19,249 nt of DNA from Cytophagales bacterium. GTDB lineage: Bacteria > Bacteroidota > Bacteroidia > Cytophagales > Cytophagaceae. The notes under the pieces were generated by a model. It had not been told where the DNA came from, did no database searches, and was given only the letters and a program-made list of their open reading frames with translations. Of this stretch, positions 1-7,309 are shown one piece after another. The DNA is taken from NCBI GenBank assembly GCA_025360235.1, contig JANYCO010000196.1, positions 1 to 19,249 on the forward strand. The letters are read 5' to 3'. Each line of letters begins with the position of its first letter. The stretch's first letter is position 1. A program made the position numbers and the translations under genes.

Positions 1-219
1 ATACTCAATGCTATAAATAGAATAACCCAAAATTAAACGAAATATCGCCCGAATATCTATACTCAAAGAATTGAGCCGAAATTGTATTGTCTAATTATAA
101 AATAGCATGCCCAAATTATTATATTCGTAGTATTCAAAACGAATTTACAATATTATTGTGATGACAAATTCCTTATTTGAATAGCATTGGTGTCCCACCA
201 GACACTGCCAGCTATGCAA
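1..219. other. intergenic, no gene seen
   Basis: AT-rich stretch at the left edge with no credible coding frame. Its only structure is near the right end. GTGTC (190-194) can pair with GACAC (201-205) across six bases, and the same bases offer a competing TGGTG (188-192)/CACCA (196-200) hairpin. This lies just past the stop of the minus-strand gene ending at 220, so it could help terminate that transcript, but there is no T-run and the stems are short. Confidence 0.4.
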
Positions 220-1008
220 CTAATTAAACTTTTTCTGCCACTCATCCACAATAGTTTTGTCCAAAAATTCTTTTAGAAAAATTGAACTCAGAGCTTCAAT
301 CGGGCTTTTTACAAATTCCAATGCCTCGCCTCCTTTATTGCCAATTAAGAAAATATTGTTTAGTACGTTTATCGCTTTCCATGATTTTAAACTATCACTA
401 CATTTCTCCGGATGTTGAATGATTAAGTTTTTAATAGTTTCAGTCGTTTGCAGACTCAGATTATTTTTTAAGTCATCAATTATTTTACAAATTTCTTTTG
501 GCTTGTCAATAACCATTTCAATTTTTGAAGAATAAGTTTCCAATATTATTTTGTTCATAAGAAGAAATGTAACGCCCTTTGTGGTTTTGATAGTCGGGAG
601 AAAAATACTAAAATCGCCTCGGACTCTATTGTACTTATGGCTTTTAAAAATCAGTCTGTAATTGGTTATGTATAACTTGCCACCTATAGCCTCTTTGTTT
701 TTCATGCCTACTGCCCAGAGTAACCCATCAAAAGCGAAATCATTAAGTTTAAAATCTTTGGGTCTTATAACAAGATTGGCCAATTGGGATGCAATTATTT
801 TTTCGTCTTCTATTAATTTGTCCTGACTAATTTCCGTTTGCTTTTCAATAAAGGGGGAGTTAACGAATAAAATAAGCAGAATTCCGAAAAAAAGTCCGCA
901 GAGCAGACCTGTTAATAAGCCTATTGGAGACCCAAAAATGTAGGTGAAATACGCACCCATACAAATTCCAAAAATTAGACCAGCGGTAAGGCCTTGTTTT
1001 ATTTTCAT
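220..1008 (-). CDS. membrane protein with GRAM-like domain
   Basis: A 262-residue protein of unknown function. The N-terminus (about residues 8-52) is two glycine-rich hydrophobic segments that would anchor it in the inner membrane. From about residue 68 the sequence resembles GRAM/PH-like domains: a predicted strand containing GGKLYITNYRLIFKSH (about 105-120), then GDFSIFLPTI, matching the family pattern of a 'T..RLIF' strand followed by 'I.L..I'. In eukaryotes such domains bind membranes or lipids; the bacterial role is unclear. The gene starts six bases after the stop of the SiaC-like gene on the same strand, so the two are almost certainly cotranscribed and may work together. The C-terminal 90 residues match nothing I recognise. 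The GRAM assignment rests on pattern only and needs a profile search. Confidence 0.75.
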   Translation of the reverse strand: MKIKQGLTAGLIFGICMGAYFTYIFGSPIGLLTGLLCGLFFGILLILFVNSPFIEKQTEISQDKLIEDEKIIASQLANLVIRPKDFKLNDFAFDGLLWAVGMKNKEAIGGKLYITNYRLIFKSHKYNRVRGDFSIFLPTIKTTKGVTFLLMNKIILETYSSKIEMVIDKPKEICKIIDDLKNNLSLQTTETIKNLIIQHPEKCSDSLKSWKAINVLNNIFLIGNKGGEALEFVKSPIEALSSIFLKEFLDKTIVDEWQKKFN

Positions 1009-1014
1009 AGTTGT

Positions 1015-1407
1015 CTAACTAATACTGTAAGAATCCACCGCCACCTTTTCAATCTTTCTTTTAATCAGGTCTTCAAACAATACAATAGACTCTTCCATAT
1101 CTTCGTCGTCTTTTTCAAAATACCAGGTGATCACTAAATTTTTATTGGCTTTATCAAGAAGAAGAATGGTCTGCAACAATTCAAATAAGCATCTGGAACT
1201 GCTGGTGTTGAAATATTTCAGACGAATGAAAACTTCGGTTTTAGGAGCAGGTGATAAGCAATAGTCTTTTATCCAGTTTTTAAGTTGCTCGTAGATTGGC
1301 CTTGGGTCTTCGTCGCAGGAAACGCCGTATATGCTGAGAACACCATCCGGAGAAAATTTAACCCCAATTGATTTGGGAGAGCCTGGAACTATTTCTAAAA
1401 GAGTCAT
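1015..1407 (-). CDS. SiaC/DUF1987 family regulatory phosphoprotein
   Basis: A 130-residue cytoplasmic protein of the DUF1987/SiaC family, full length for that family. In Pseudomonas aeruginosa SiaC is phosphorylated by SiaB, dephosphorylated by the PP2C-like SiaA, and when unphosphorylated binds and activates the diguanylate cyclase SiaD. Visible family features are the N-terminal strand with 'P.I..KFSPDGVLSIYG', 'WIKDY' at 45-49, the hallmark YFNTSSS at 65-71, and 'ITWYFEKDDEDMEE' near the C-terminus. Thr68 falls exactly at the number of the phosphorylated threonine in Pseudomonas SiaC. No SiaA, SiaB or cyclase gene lies nearby. Its only operon partner is the membrane protein six bases downstream, so the signalling output here is unknown. 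Family call is firm; partners are inference. Confidence 0.88.
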   Translation of the reverse strand: MTLLEIVPGSPKSIGVKFSPDGVLSIYGVSCDEDPRPIYEQLKNWIKDYCLSPAPKTEVFIRLKYFNTSSSRCLFELLQTILLLDKANKNLVITWYFEKDDEDMEESIVLFEDLIKRKIEKVAVDSYSIS

Positions 1408-1495
1408 GCGTAAAGTTATTTGTTCTTAAATGTAAAAAAATATGAGTGGAATTCAAATCATGTTCGAGCGGAATTTTGAATTATTGCTTTAGGAA

Positions 1496-1503
1496 CAAAA
1501 CTA
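1496..1503 (-). promoter_or_regulatory. possible -7 promoter element for SiaC-like operon
   Basis: Read on the minus strand this is TAGTTTTG, matching the Bacteroidota -7 consensus TAnnTTTG. It would give a leader of about 80 bases before the start at 1407. No clear TTTG (-33) element is seen at the expected distance, so the call is weak. Confidence 0.28.
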
Positions 1504-1539
1504 AGGTATATTGTATTCTATAAATTATTTAGTATAAGT

Positions 1540-2385
1540 ATGTTCAGGTCTTTTATAATTTTCTTGACTTTCTCGTTTCTGGCTTTTCAGACGGGTGCAA
1601 AACATGGCCTGATTCTCAAGGATGTTGATTATGTAGAAACGTCAGCAAAAGATTACGATAAAGTAGAACACAAACTGGACATTTATTTGCCGGAACAAAA
1701 CAATTACTCTGGCAGAACATTACTATTTATTCATGGAGGCAGCTGGGAGTCGGGACACAAAGAGACCTATAAACTTTTGGGGAAAGCATTTGCAGCAAAT
1801 GGGATTATAACGGTTGTTATTAATTACCGATTAAGTCCCAAAGCTACCTACGATGAAATGGCTTATGATTGCGCAAGAGCAGTGGCCTGGGTGAAAAAGA
1901 ACAGTGGTGAATATAGTGCAGATACGAATCAACTATTTGTTTCGGGTCACTCAGCAGGCGGACACCTGGCAGCGTTAATTACTTTGGACGAAACTTATTT
2001 TAGAAAAGCTGGAATTACCAATCCGATCAAAGGAGTAATTTTAAACGACGCTTTTGGCCTCAATATTTTTAAGTATTTGGACCATGGTTATAAAGGAGAC
2101 GCTACTTTTCGCAATACGTTTACGAATGAACCTGCTGCATGGAAAAAAGGCTCGCCGTTTTTTTATATTAAAAGAAATTCGGTCCGGTATTACATTTTAA
2201 CGGGAACAAAAACTTACCCTGTCATCAAAAGCGAGGGCCAGGATTTTAATGCTAGAAATATTGAAGTGGGTAATTCGTCAGAACTCCATACAATCAAACG
2301 GAAAAGGCATATCGCTATGATCCTGTTGTTTTTTGGGAAGAAAAATGCAGTGCTAAAGGATGTTGTGGCGTTTATTAAGAAGTGA
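1540..2385 (+). CDS. secreted alpha/beta hydrolase (esterase-like)
   Basis: A 281-residue protein with an N-terminal hydrophobic signal segment (about 1-20), so probably exported. It has the carboxylesterase/BD-FAE-like alpha/beta hydrolase layout: the oxyanion-hole motif HGGSW at 65-69, the nucleophile elbow GHSAG at 136-140 with Ser138, and a C-terminal histidine candidate, His257, in 'KRKRHIA'. The acid of the triad is less obvious. Where the family usually shows 'G..D..v' after strand 7, this protein has GTKTYPVI (222-229), so Asp235 or another residue may serve or the acid may be missing. Substrate is unknown; esters of sugars or lipids are typical for the family. It stands alone on the plus strand and ends six bases before the oppositely oriented anti-sigma gene. 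Confidence 0.85.
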   Translation: MFRSFIIFLTFSFLAFQTGAKHGLILKDVDYVETSAKDYDKVEHKLDIYLPEQNNYSGRTLLFIHGGSWESGHKETYKLLGKAFAANGIITVVINYRLSPKATYDEMAYDCARAVAWVKKNSGEYSADTNQLFVSGHSAGGHLAALITLDETYFRKAGITNPIKGVILNDAFGLNIFKYLDHGYKGDATFRNTFTNEPAAWKKGSPFFYIKRNSVRYYILTGTKTYPVIKSEGQDFNARNIEVGNSSELHTIKRKRHIAMILLFFGKKNAVLKDVVAFIKK

Positions 2386-2391
2386 AAATTT

Positions 2392-3177
2392 CTAAATAGT
2401 TCCAATCAAATACAACGCGGTAAGTGTGGGCGTAGGACTGCCTCCTTTTTTCTCCAGCGTTACCGCAAAAGCCTGCGCATTTCCAATGGTCTTCAAACGT
2501 TGCAGCGAAGTATTTTTATCAAGATCGAATACCCCCATATCCACTGGTTTACCATCAACAAGCGCCCATAGCTGATATTGCTGATCAGCAGAAGGTGCTG
2601 GCAGTTCGGCAAGCCCGCCGAGGTATACGTCTTTGGTAGATTTATTCCAAAGTACTTTTGCAACTGCATTGGGCGATAAAGCGGACCCTTTCAACGTCAC
2701 GAGTACAGAATTGGTATCCTGCATCAGACTTATAGAATTGGTCGCCCTCTCTAATTTTTGTTTGGTAAAATTAAAATTATCGGTTAGTACTGTTTTCTCA
2801 GATTCTAATGTCAGCACACGCCCTTCTGCTTCTTGCCATTTGTTCCAGAAATAAGCTGCACTTGTTGCCGATACAATAGCAAAAACAATTGAAGCAGCAA
2901 TGGCTTGTTTGTAAAAAGAAGGAATCGGAATAACTTTTACTTCTTTAGGTTCTACGAAATCAAGTTTGGAAGAGATTTTTGATTTTAAAGAAGAGGACGG
3001 TTTTTTTGCATACGATAAAGCAAGGTTTTCTAAATCTTCTTCCAGTCTGTTTAGTTCCGCACGTATTTCCGCATATTGCTGGGCATAGACTTTCACTTCA
3101 GCAGCTTCAGCAGTGCTAAGGCCTCCTAACAAATAGGTTTCAAGTATGCCCGACGATATGTACTCTTTTATGTTCAT
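2392..3177 (-). CDS. RskA-type anti-sigma factor
   Basis: A 261-residue membrane anti-sigma factor that should hold the ECF sigma encoded just upstream. Residues 1-75 form the cytoplasmic sigma-binding region, starting with 'YISSGILETYLLGGLS', typical of RskA-like proteins. The zinc-binding HxxxCxxC motif of ZAS-type anti-sigmas is absent. One transmembrane helix lies at about 89-110, followed by a likely coiled coil (about 113-150). The periplasmic RskA domain (about 155-261) carries the hallmark YQLWALVDGKPVDMGVFD and 'FAVTLEKKGGSPTPT'. Release of the sigma factor in this family normally involves regulated proteolysis of the anti-sigma; the signal here is unknown. Its ATG overlaps the sigma TGA stop as ATGA, indicating translational coupling and roughly equal production. 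Confidence 0.92.
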   Translation of the reverse strand: MNIKEYISSGILETYLLGGLSTAEAAEVKVYAQQYAEIRAELNRLEEDLENLALSYAKKPSSSLKSKISSKLDFVEPKEVKVIPIPSFYKQAIAASIVFAIVSATSAAYFWNKWQEAEGRVLTLESEKTVLTDNFNFTKQKLERATNSISLMQDTNSVLVTLKGSALSPNAVAKVLWNKSTKDVYLGGLAELPAPSADQQYQLWALVDGKPVDMGVFDLDKNTSLQRLKTIGNAQAFAVTLEKKGGSPTPTLTALYLIGTI

Positions 3178-3719
3178 TGAAATAATGCTCTTAATTTAGA
3201 CATTCCTGCCCGCACCCTTGTTTTAATTGTTCCCAATGGAATGTCAAATTCTTCCGCAATTTCGGATTGAGAGTAGCCTTCAAAATACATTTTCTCGATA
3301 AGAAATTTTTGTTCTTCCGGTAACTTATTCAATACTTCTTTAACACCAATATAGTCAGACACGTTTTTATCTGAATATTCTGAGTCAGCTATATTTACGA
3401 AGTTGGAGACATCATCGGTTTTAGTACCGGATTTAAATTCTTTAGAGCGAAGTTTGTCGATGGCCATATTTCTGGCAATGTTCAACATCCATGTAAAAAA
3501 ACGCCCTTTTGAGGCATCATAGTCTTCAATTTTTTGCCAGATTTTTAGAAAAGTATCGTGAAGAATCTCCTCGGAATAAACTTCTTTTTTAAGAATCATA
3601 TTGATCACACCATATAAAGAAGCTGAATAATTATCATAAAGATAATCAAAGCCCTTTTTGTCCTTAGATTTTAAAAGGCCAACCAGTTTTTCTTCCGCTA
3701 TTTTTATTTTTAGTGCGAT
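3174..3719 (-). CDS. ECF sigma factor (SigK/RpoE-like), start codon uncertain
   Basis: An ECF sigma-70 factor directing RNA polymerase to a stress or envelope regulon, controlled by the RskA-type anti-sigma downstream. Region 2 is clear ('SEEILHDTFLKIW', then 'FTWMLNIARNMAIDKLRSKEF'), and region 4 carries the helix-turn-helix 'YSQSEIAEEFDIPLGTIKTRV'. The first usable start is GTG at 3608, giving 144 residues, but that removes half of region 2. In the same frame upstream, 3609-3719 reads on as convincing region 2 sequence (EEKLVGLLKSKDKKGF, DYLYDNYSASLYGV). The frame is open only back to a TAA at 3723-3725 and contains no ATG, GTG or TTG. Candidates are ATC 3719, ATA 3707 or 3701, or CTG 3686; an AAAGG lies just before ATC 3719. 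I place the end at 3719 because coding character extends there; the exact start is not settled. Confidence 0.85.
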   Translation of the reverse strand: MALKIKIAEEKLVGLLKSKDKKGFDYLYDNYSASLYGVINMILKKEVYSEEILHDTFLKIWQKIEDYDASKGRFFTWMLNIARNMAIDKLRSKEFKSGTKTDDVSNFVNIADSEYSDKNVSDYIGVKEVLNKLPEEQKFLIEKMYFEGYSQSEIAEEFDIPLGTIKTRVRAGMSKLRALFQ

Positions 3720-3777
3720 CCTTTATTATTTAGTATTGCTAAACTAAGGGAGTATTGGGATATATACAAATAAAAGA

Positions 3778-3785
3778 CAAAACTA
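3778..3785 (-). promoter_or_regulatory. possible -7 promoter element for sigma/anti-sigma operon
   Basis: On the minus strand this reads TAGTTTTG, fitting TAnnTTTG. A TTGAC lies upstream with about 16 bases between, slightly short of the usual 19-21 spacing. The predicted transcript start would be near 3771, about 50 bases before the coding region. Autoregulation of ECF sigma operons is common, but nothing here proves it. Confidence 0.33.
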
Positions 3786-3916
3786 TTCTTTGTTTGCCAG
3801 TCAATTAGGACTGTTTAAATTCAAAATCAAAAAAAATTTCAGGTGCTATAAATCCAGTTTGTGGATTGAGTTCGTATATAAGAGCATGTATATTAATTTA
3901 CAAACGAATAACTGAA

Positions 3917-5059
3917 ATGGACACTATATCTATAATACAAACGAACAGTGTACAGGAAGATACTCCTGTGACAAGAATAAATTGGGCTCAGATCTGGAGC
4001 TTAGCAGGACTGAATGCCGCTGTAGTAATCAGCTGGATCGCTTACCACAACTATCAGCCAAAAGTTGTACAGGGTTTTGGATTAAAGGAATTGTCTTTCT
4101 TTTTAGTAGTTGCCCAAGCACTTGTTTTGGTAGCTATTCCTCCAATTGCCGGGATCATTGGCGATTATATGATTAAGAAAAACGGTAAACGGTTTATTGT
4201 ATTTACTGTAGGCGCCGGAGTAACGGCAATGGTATTCATGGCCGTGGCCTCACTCGTACAAGTGGGTCCAACACCTGAAGTGAAAATGGTATTGCCGATC
4301 ATGATAGTGATCTGGCTGATCTCGATGAATATTTTTCACAGTCCTGCCAATTCAATGCTGGACCTTTTTGCCCCAAGTGCTGATCTTCCTATCGTGATGG
4401 CAGTAATCACCATGACAACCGAGTTGCTTTATGCTTTAGAACCTATTGTAGTAGCCCTGGTAGACTTTCTTGGCGGTACTCTAACCTTTGTAACAGGTGG
4501 TGTATTGTTGATAGTTTCCGGCTTTTTCTTTTTAAGAGCAACCAGAAGCATCAGTAACGAAGCCATTGCCAAAGGACATGTGGGATTGGGTACACAGCGA
4601 AAAAATAATTATGTTTCCGTAATTCTTGTTGCCCTTACCTTTGGAGTTGTTACCGCTTTTATCATGGAACATTTTCCTTCTATTTTGGCAGAAAGACTTC
4701 CTTCCTACAAGTCGGATCTTTTTGGTGGCAATTATTTCTCATCTCTTATACTTGGAGTAGCCGCCCTTATGGCTATACCAGCCAGTAAACTGATCGATAA
4801 GATAGGTCTAATACAATCTATCGTAGTAAGTACGGTTGTAGCAGCGTTATCCATAATAGTTATCTTGTTTGGTCAAAACCAAAACCTGACTATTATTATG
4901 TGTGTAATTCTGGCATGTGCTTACAGTTTGCTTTCAGTTTCTTCTTTTCCATTTACGTTAAGAAACCTTTCAGCAAGAAATATCACCTTTGGGGTAGGCT
5001 TATTTTATGGGTTTCATGAACTGGCCAGTGGGTTGTTTACGATTATGTTGTTTAAGTAA
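3917..5059 (+). CDS. MFS transporter
   Basis: A 380-residue polytopic inner-membrane protein of the major facilitator superfamily with about 11-12 hydrophobic helices. The loop between helices 2 and 3 reads GDYMIKKNGKRF, the MFS motif A region (G..xD.xGKR). The segment 'FHSPANSMLDLFAPSADLP' resembles sugar-porter relatives such as the SLC45-like group, so a sugar or related solute is plausible, but the substrate cannot be named. The reading frame can be opened from a TTG at 3866, but those 17 residues (SSYIRACILIYKRITE) look non-coding, so I take ATG 3917. The gene diverges from the sigma operon; the shared 197-base gap must hold both promoters. A strong hairpin begins in its stop codon. Confidence 0.88.
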   Translation: MDTISIIQTNSVQEDTPVTRINWAQIWSLAGLNAAVVISWIAYHNYQPKVVQGFGLKELSFFLVVAQALVLVAIPPIAGIIGDYMIKKNGKRFIVFTVGAGVTAMVFMAVASLVQVGPTPEVKMVLPIMIVIWLISMNIFHSPANSMLDLFAPSADLPIVMAVITMTTELLYALEPIVVALVDFLGGTLTFVTGGVLLIVSGFFFLRATRSISNEAIAKGHVGLGTQRKNNYVSVILVALTFGVVTAFIMEHFPSILAERLPSYKSDLFGGNYFSSLILGVAALMAIPASKLIDKIGLIQSIVVSTVVAALSIIVILFGQNQNLTIIMCVILACAYSLLSVSSFPFTLRNLSARNITFGVGLFYGFHELASGLFTIMLFK

Positions 5060-5130
5060 GAGGTAAAAGGGGAGAGGCGAAAGGGGGTTACTTCTTCTCA
5101 ACTCTCACCTTTTACCTCTTTTTATTCTTG
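5058..5130 (+). terminator. rho-independent terminator after MFS gene
   Basis: Arms of 19 bases at 5058-5076 (AAGAGGTAAAAGGGGAGAG) and 5102-5120 pair with a single mismatch across a 25-base purine-rich loop, followed by TTTTATTCTT. The left arm starts inside the TAA stop codon of the MFS gene. It separates that gene from the DoxX-like gene 54 bases further on, which therefore probably has its own promoter. Confidence 0.7.
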
Positions 5131-5183
5131 TTTCGTATCTATGGGCTAAGTATCTTTATCAAACACTTAAACATAGAGATTTT

Positions 5184-5582
5184 ATGGACCTTGAACTAAT
5201 CGTATCGATCATCGGAGGTTTCCTTGTAATTCTTTTTAGCCTGGCTGGGGCATTTAAATTAATTCGTACAAAAGAACAAGTTGTATCAGGGGGTGGCGCA
5301 TGGGCGGCTAATTTTACACCTTCTAATATAAAAATTATTGGAGCGGTAGAATGCGCTTTGACAACAGGGTTGGTCTTTGGCTTATTCAATTCTGACTTTG
5401 CTTTAATAGGATTTGGCTCAGCTGTAGGAATGTTAATCATAATACTGGCAGCCACAATTGTCCATATTAAAAGAAAAGAAATTGGATTTGTTGTGTTGAC
5501 AATTGTCGTAGCAACGATATTAGGTTTTTTTATTTATCTCTATTCTTTAAATATAATTTTGGAGACATTGTTTTGCTTTTGA
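5184..5582 (+). CDS. DoxX-like membrane protein
   Basis: A 132-residue inner-membrane protein with four predicted helices (about 5-27, 48-68, 74-93, 101-127). The spacing and the pattern 'LAGAFKLIRTKEQV...WAANFTPSNIKIIGAVECAL' match the DoxX-like (DoxX_2) family: a short 'AG..Kl' segment after helix 1 and an 'iG..E' signature in helix 2. Members are small quinone- or redox-associated membrane proteins, mostly without a proven reaction. It has a clear ATG and stands between two terminator-like hairpins, so it is probably monocistronic. It converges on the small membrane protein gene ending at 5600. Confidence 0.78.
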   Translation: MDLELIVSIIGGFLVILFSLAGAFKLIRTKEQVVSGGGAWAANFTPSNIKIIGAVECALTTGLVFGLFNSDFALIGFGSAVGMLIIILAATIVHIKRKEIGFVVLTIVVATILGFFIYLYSLNIILETLFCF

Positions 5583-5599
5583 TATTATATTAACTCTAA

Positions 5600-5803
5600 T
5601 TATTTTTTCCCAAAGAAAGTAAGATACAAATAAGCAAGAACGACTATGGCTAACAAACCAGAAGAAATGATCAATGAAAATTCCGGAATCATCCCTGCCA
5701 TTTCATCGTAATTTTTTCTTCCCCAGGCGGTGTAAGAGCCCATATAACCAAAGATGATTCCTCCAATACAACAGAGTGCGATGATGAATAGAAATGGCTT
5801 CAT
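5600..5803 (-). CDS. small two-helix membrane protein
   Basis: A 67-residue protein I do not recognise. It has two hydrophobic helices (about 3-21 and 42-64) separated by a polar loop, GRKNYDEMAGMIPEF, and ends in KK, so both ends would lie on the same side of the membrane, probably with the loop in the opposite compartment or at the interface. It lies 69 bases downstream of the ammonium channel gene on the same strand, with a hairpin between, so it could be a read-through partner or a separate unit. The clear ATG, the balanced hydrophobic layout and the lack of an antisense gene support it being real. No function can be given. Confidence 0.65.
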   Translation of the reverse strand: MKPFLFIIALCCIGGIIFGYMGSYTAWGRKNYDEMAGMIPEFSLIISSGLLAIVVLAYLYLTFFGKK

Positions 5804-5818
5804 AAATTTTCTATGTTA

Positions 5819-5866
5819 AAGCGATTGAAAAATTTAATTAAATATATAAAATTTTTTCAATCGCTT
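5819..5866 (-). terminator. hairpin between amt and small membrane gene
   Basis: Perfect 14-base arms, AAGCGATTGAAAAA (5819-5832) and its complement (5853-5866), enclose a 20-base AT-only loop. It begins seven bases after the ammonium channel stop on the minus strand. No T-run follows outside the stem; the run of T lies inside the arm. It may terminate the transcript weakly or protect the 3' end of the amt message. Confidence 0.5.
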
Positions 5867-5872
5867 ACAATA

Positions 5873-7126
5873 TTAATTATTAGTAGAATAAGCCTTTACC
5901 CCAAATTCAGAAGCATCTAATCCGGCCATCTCTTCTTTTGCCGAAATTCTTATTCCAATCGTTTTCTTAAGAAGTGTAAATAAGGCAAAGGTACATACGA
6001 ATGAAAATAACCCGATAACCGTTACGCCCAACAATTGAACGCCTAATAATTTGAAACTACCCGTATAAAATAAACCTCCTGTCGTTGCAAAAAGTCCTAC
6101 AGCAACAGTCCCGAAGAACCCGTTTACTCCGTGTACGGCTATAGCTCCAACAGGGTCGTCAATTTTAAGTTTGTCAATAAAAACTACAGCAACATCAACA
6201 AGAATTCCGGCCAGCAAGCCAATGACAATCGCTGAATTTGCACTTACTACGTTGCAACCCGCTGTGATTGCTACCAGTCCGGCTAGTATGCCATTTATCA
6301 CCATTGTTATATCTACTTTTTTATATCTGAACATGGTATAAAGGGAAGTAGAAATTCCTCCCATAGCAGATGCTAAGAAAGTATTCGTGGCTATAGTCCC
6401 TATCAACTCCCATTTTCCAACAGCAGCCAATGTAGATCCGGGATTGAAGCCAAACCATCCAAACCAAAGAATGAAAGCACCCACAGATGCTAGTGTTAAA
6501 TTGTGGCCTGCTATTGCATTGATAGTGCCATTGCTGTTATACTTTCCTATTCTTGGGCCAAGTACAATTGCACCAGCCAATCCGGCAAACCCGCCCATTG
6601 CATGTACAGCAGAGGATCCTGCAAAATCATTGAACCCAAGTTTGCACAACCAGCCGTTTGGATTCCAAACCCAGTTCGCCGCCAAAGGGTAAAGGAAGGC
6701 GCAGAACAAAACAACAAAAACGGCGTAGGCCCAGATCTTCATACGTTCAGCTACAGCACCTGAAACGATAGAGATCGCTGCGACGGCAAAGCCTAGTTGA
6801 ATGAACCAGAATAATTTGTTTGAGATTGTTAATCCTAATCCAAGGTCATCAGCGGTGATCCCAAAACTAAAAGCAAACCAGCCATTTGAGGCACCGTAAG
6901 CTATTCCAAAACCAACAGCATAAAAAGCCATACCACCATAAATAATGTCAATGATGACTTTTGCAATAATGCTGACGGCGTTCTTGGACCGGACAAACCC
7001 TGATTCCAGAAGGGCAAATCCTCCTTCCATTTGGAAGATTAAAGCAGCACATATTGCCACCCATACTGTATCAATGGCATGCGCCATCTCGAGTTGCTTG
7101 TTGGCAACCTCTGCAATTTCATTCAT
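5873..7126 (-). CDS. amt: ammonium channel/transporter Amt
   Basis: A 417-residue channel of the Amt/MEP/Rh family that conducts ammonia/ammonium across the inner membrane as a trimer. About eleven helices are visible, as expected. The twin pore histidines are His175 ('SSAVHAMGGFAG', the Amt signature) and His332 ('VHGVNGFFG'), and Asp167 ('GFNDFAG') matches the conserved recruitment-site aspartate. 'WFGWFGFNPGS' is also diagnostic. Unlike Escherichia coli AmtB there is no cleavable signal peptide; the protein starts with about 18 polar residues before helix 1. The cytosolic tail ends in 'KEEMAGLDASEFGVKAY', a common Amt ending. No PII (glnK) gene is adjacent; the downstream neighbour is a small membrane protein. 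Expression is probably nitrogen-controlled, but no regulatory site was identified. Confidence 0.97.
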   Translation of the reverse strand: MNEIAEVANKQLEMAHAIDTVWVAICAALIFQMEGGFALLESGFVRSKNAVSIIAKVIIDIIYGGMAFYAVGFGIAYGASNGWFAFSFGITADDLGLGLTISNKLFWFIQLGFAVAAISIVSGAVAERMKIWAYAVFVVLFCAFLYPLAANWVWNPNGWLCKLGFNDFAGSSAVHAMGGFAGLAGAIVLGPRIGKYNSNGTINAIAGHNLTLASVGAFILWFGWFGFNPGSTLAAVGKWELIGTIATNTFLASAMGGISTSLYTMFRYKKVDITMVINGILAGLVAITAGCNVVSANSAIVIGLLAGILVDVAVVFIDKLKIDDPVGAIAVHGVNGFFGTVAVGLFATTGGLFYTGSFKLLGVQLLGVTVIGLFSFVCTFALFTLLKKTIGIRISAKEEMAGLDASEFGVKAYSTNN

Positions 7127-7279
7127 AAAATCATCATCTAGTTAGTTGTCTGGTATACAATTAAGAATACAAAACCTTTAAAATTCCGTAAACTTTAACT
7201 CAAAAGGAAATATTTCTTTATAAAAATAAAATATCATTTGAGATTCCACTTCTTATTCCCACAAACCATTATTAATTAC

Positions 7280-7287
7280 TACCTTTG
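7280..7287 (+). promoter_or_regulatory. -7 promoter element of uvrA
   Basis: TACCTTTG followed by C matches the Bacteroidota -7 consensus TAnnTTTG(C) exactly. It predicts a transcript start near 7293-7295, only about 16 bases before TTG 7310. No good TTTG is seen 19-21 bases upstream. This element lies inside the longer open frame that begins at TTG 7238, which argues against the longer protein. Confidence 0.55.
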
Positions 7288-7309
7288 CAAAAATTGCACT
7301 ACTACTACT

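Noticed and set aside
3866..3916. TTG start adding 17 residues to the MFS transporter
   Set aside because: The extra residues do not resemble a family N-terminus, and a normal ATG follows at 3917.
5159..5455. 98-residue minus-strand frame
   Set aside because: It is antisense to the DoxX-like gene; its Pro/Ala/Thr-rich composition is that of a reverse-strand shadow of hydrophobic codons.
6387..6763. Plus-strand frames of 101 and 86 residues
   Set aside because: Both are antisense to the strongly supported amt gene and show no protein family features.
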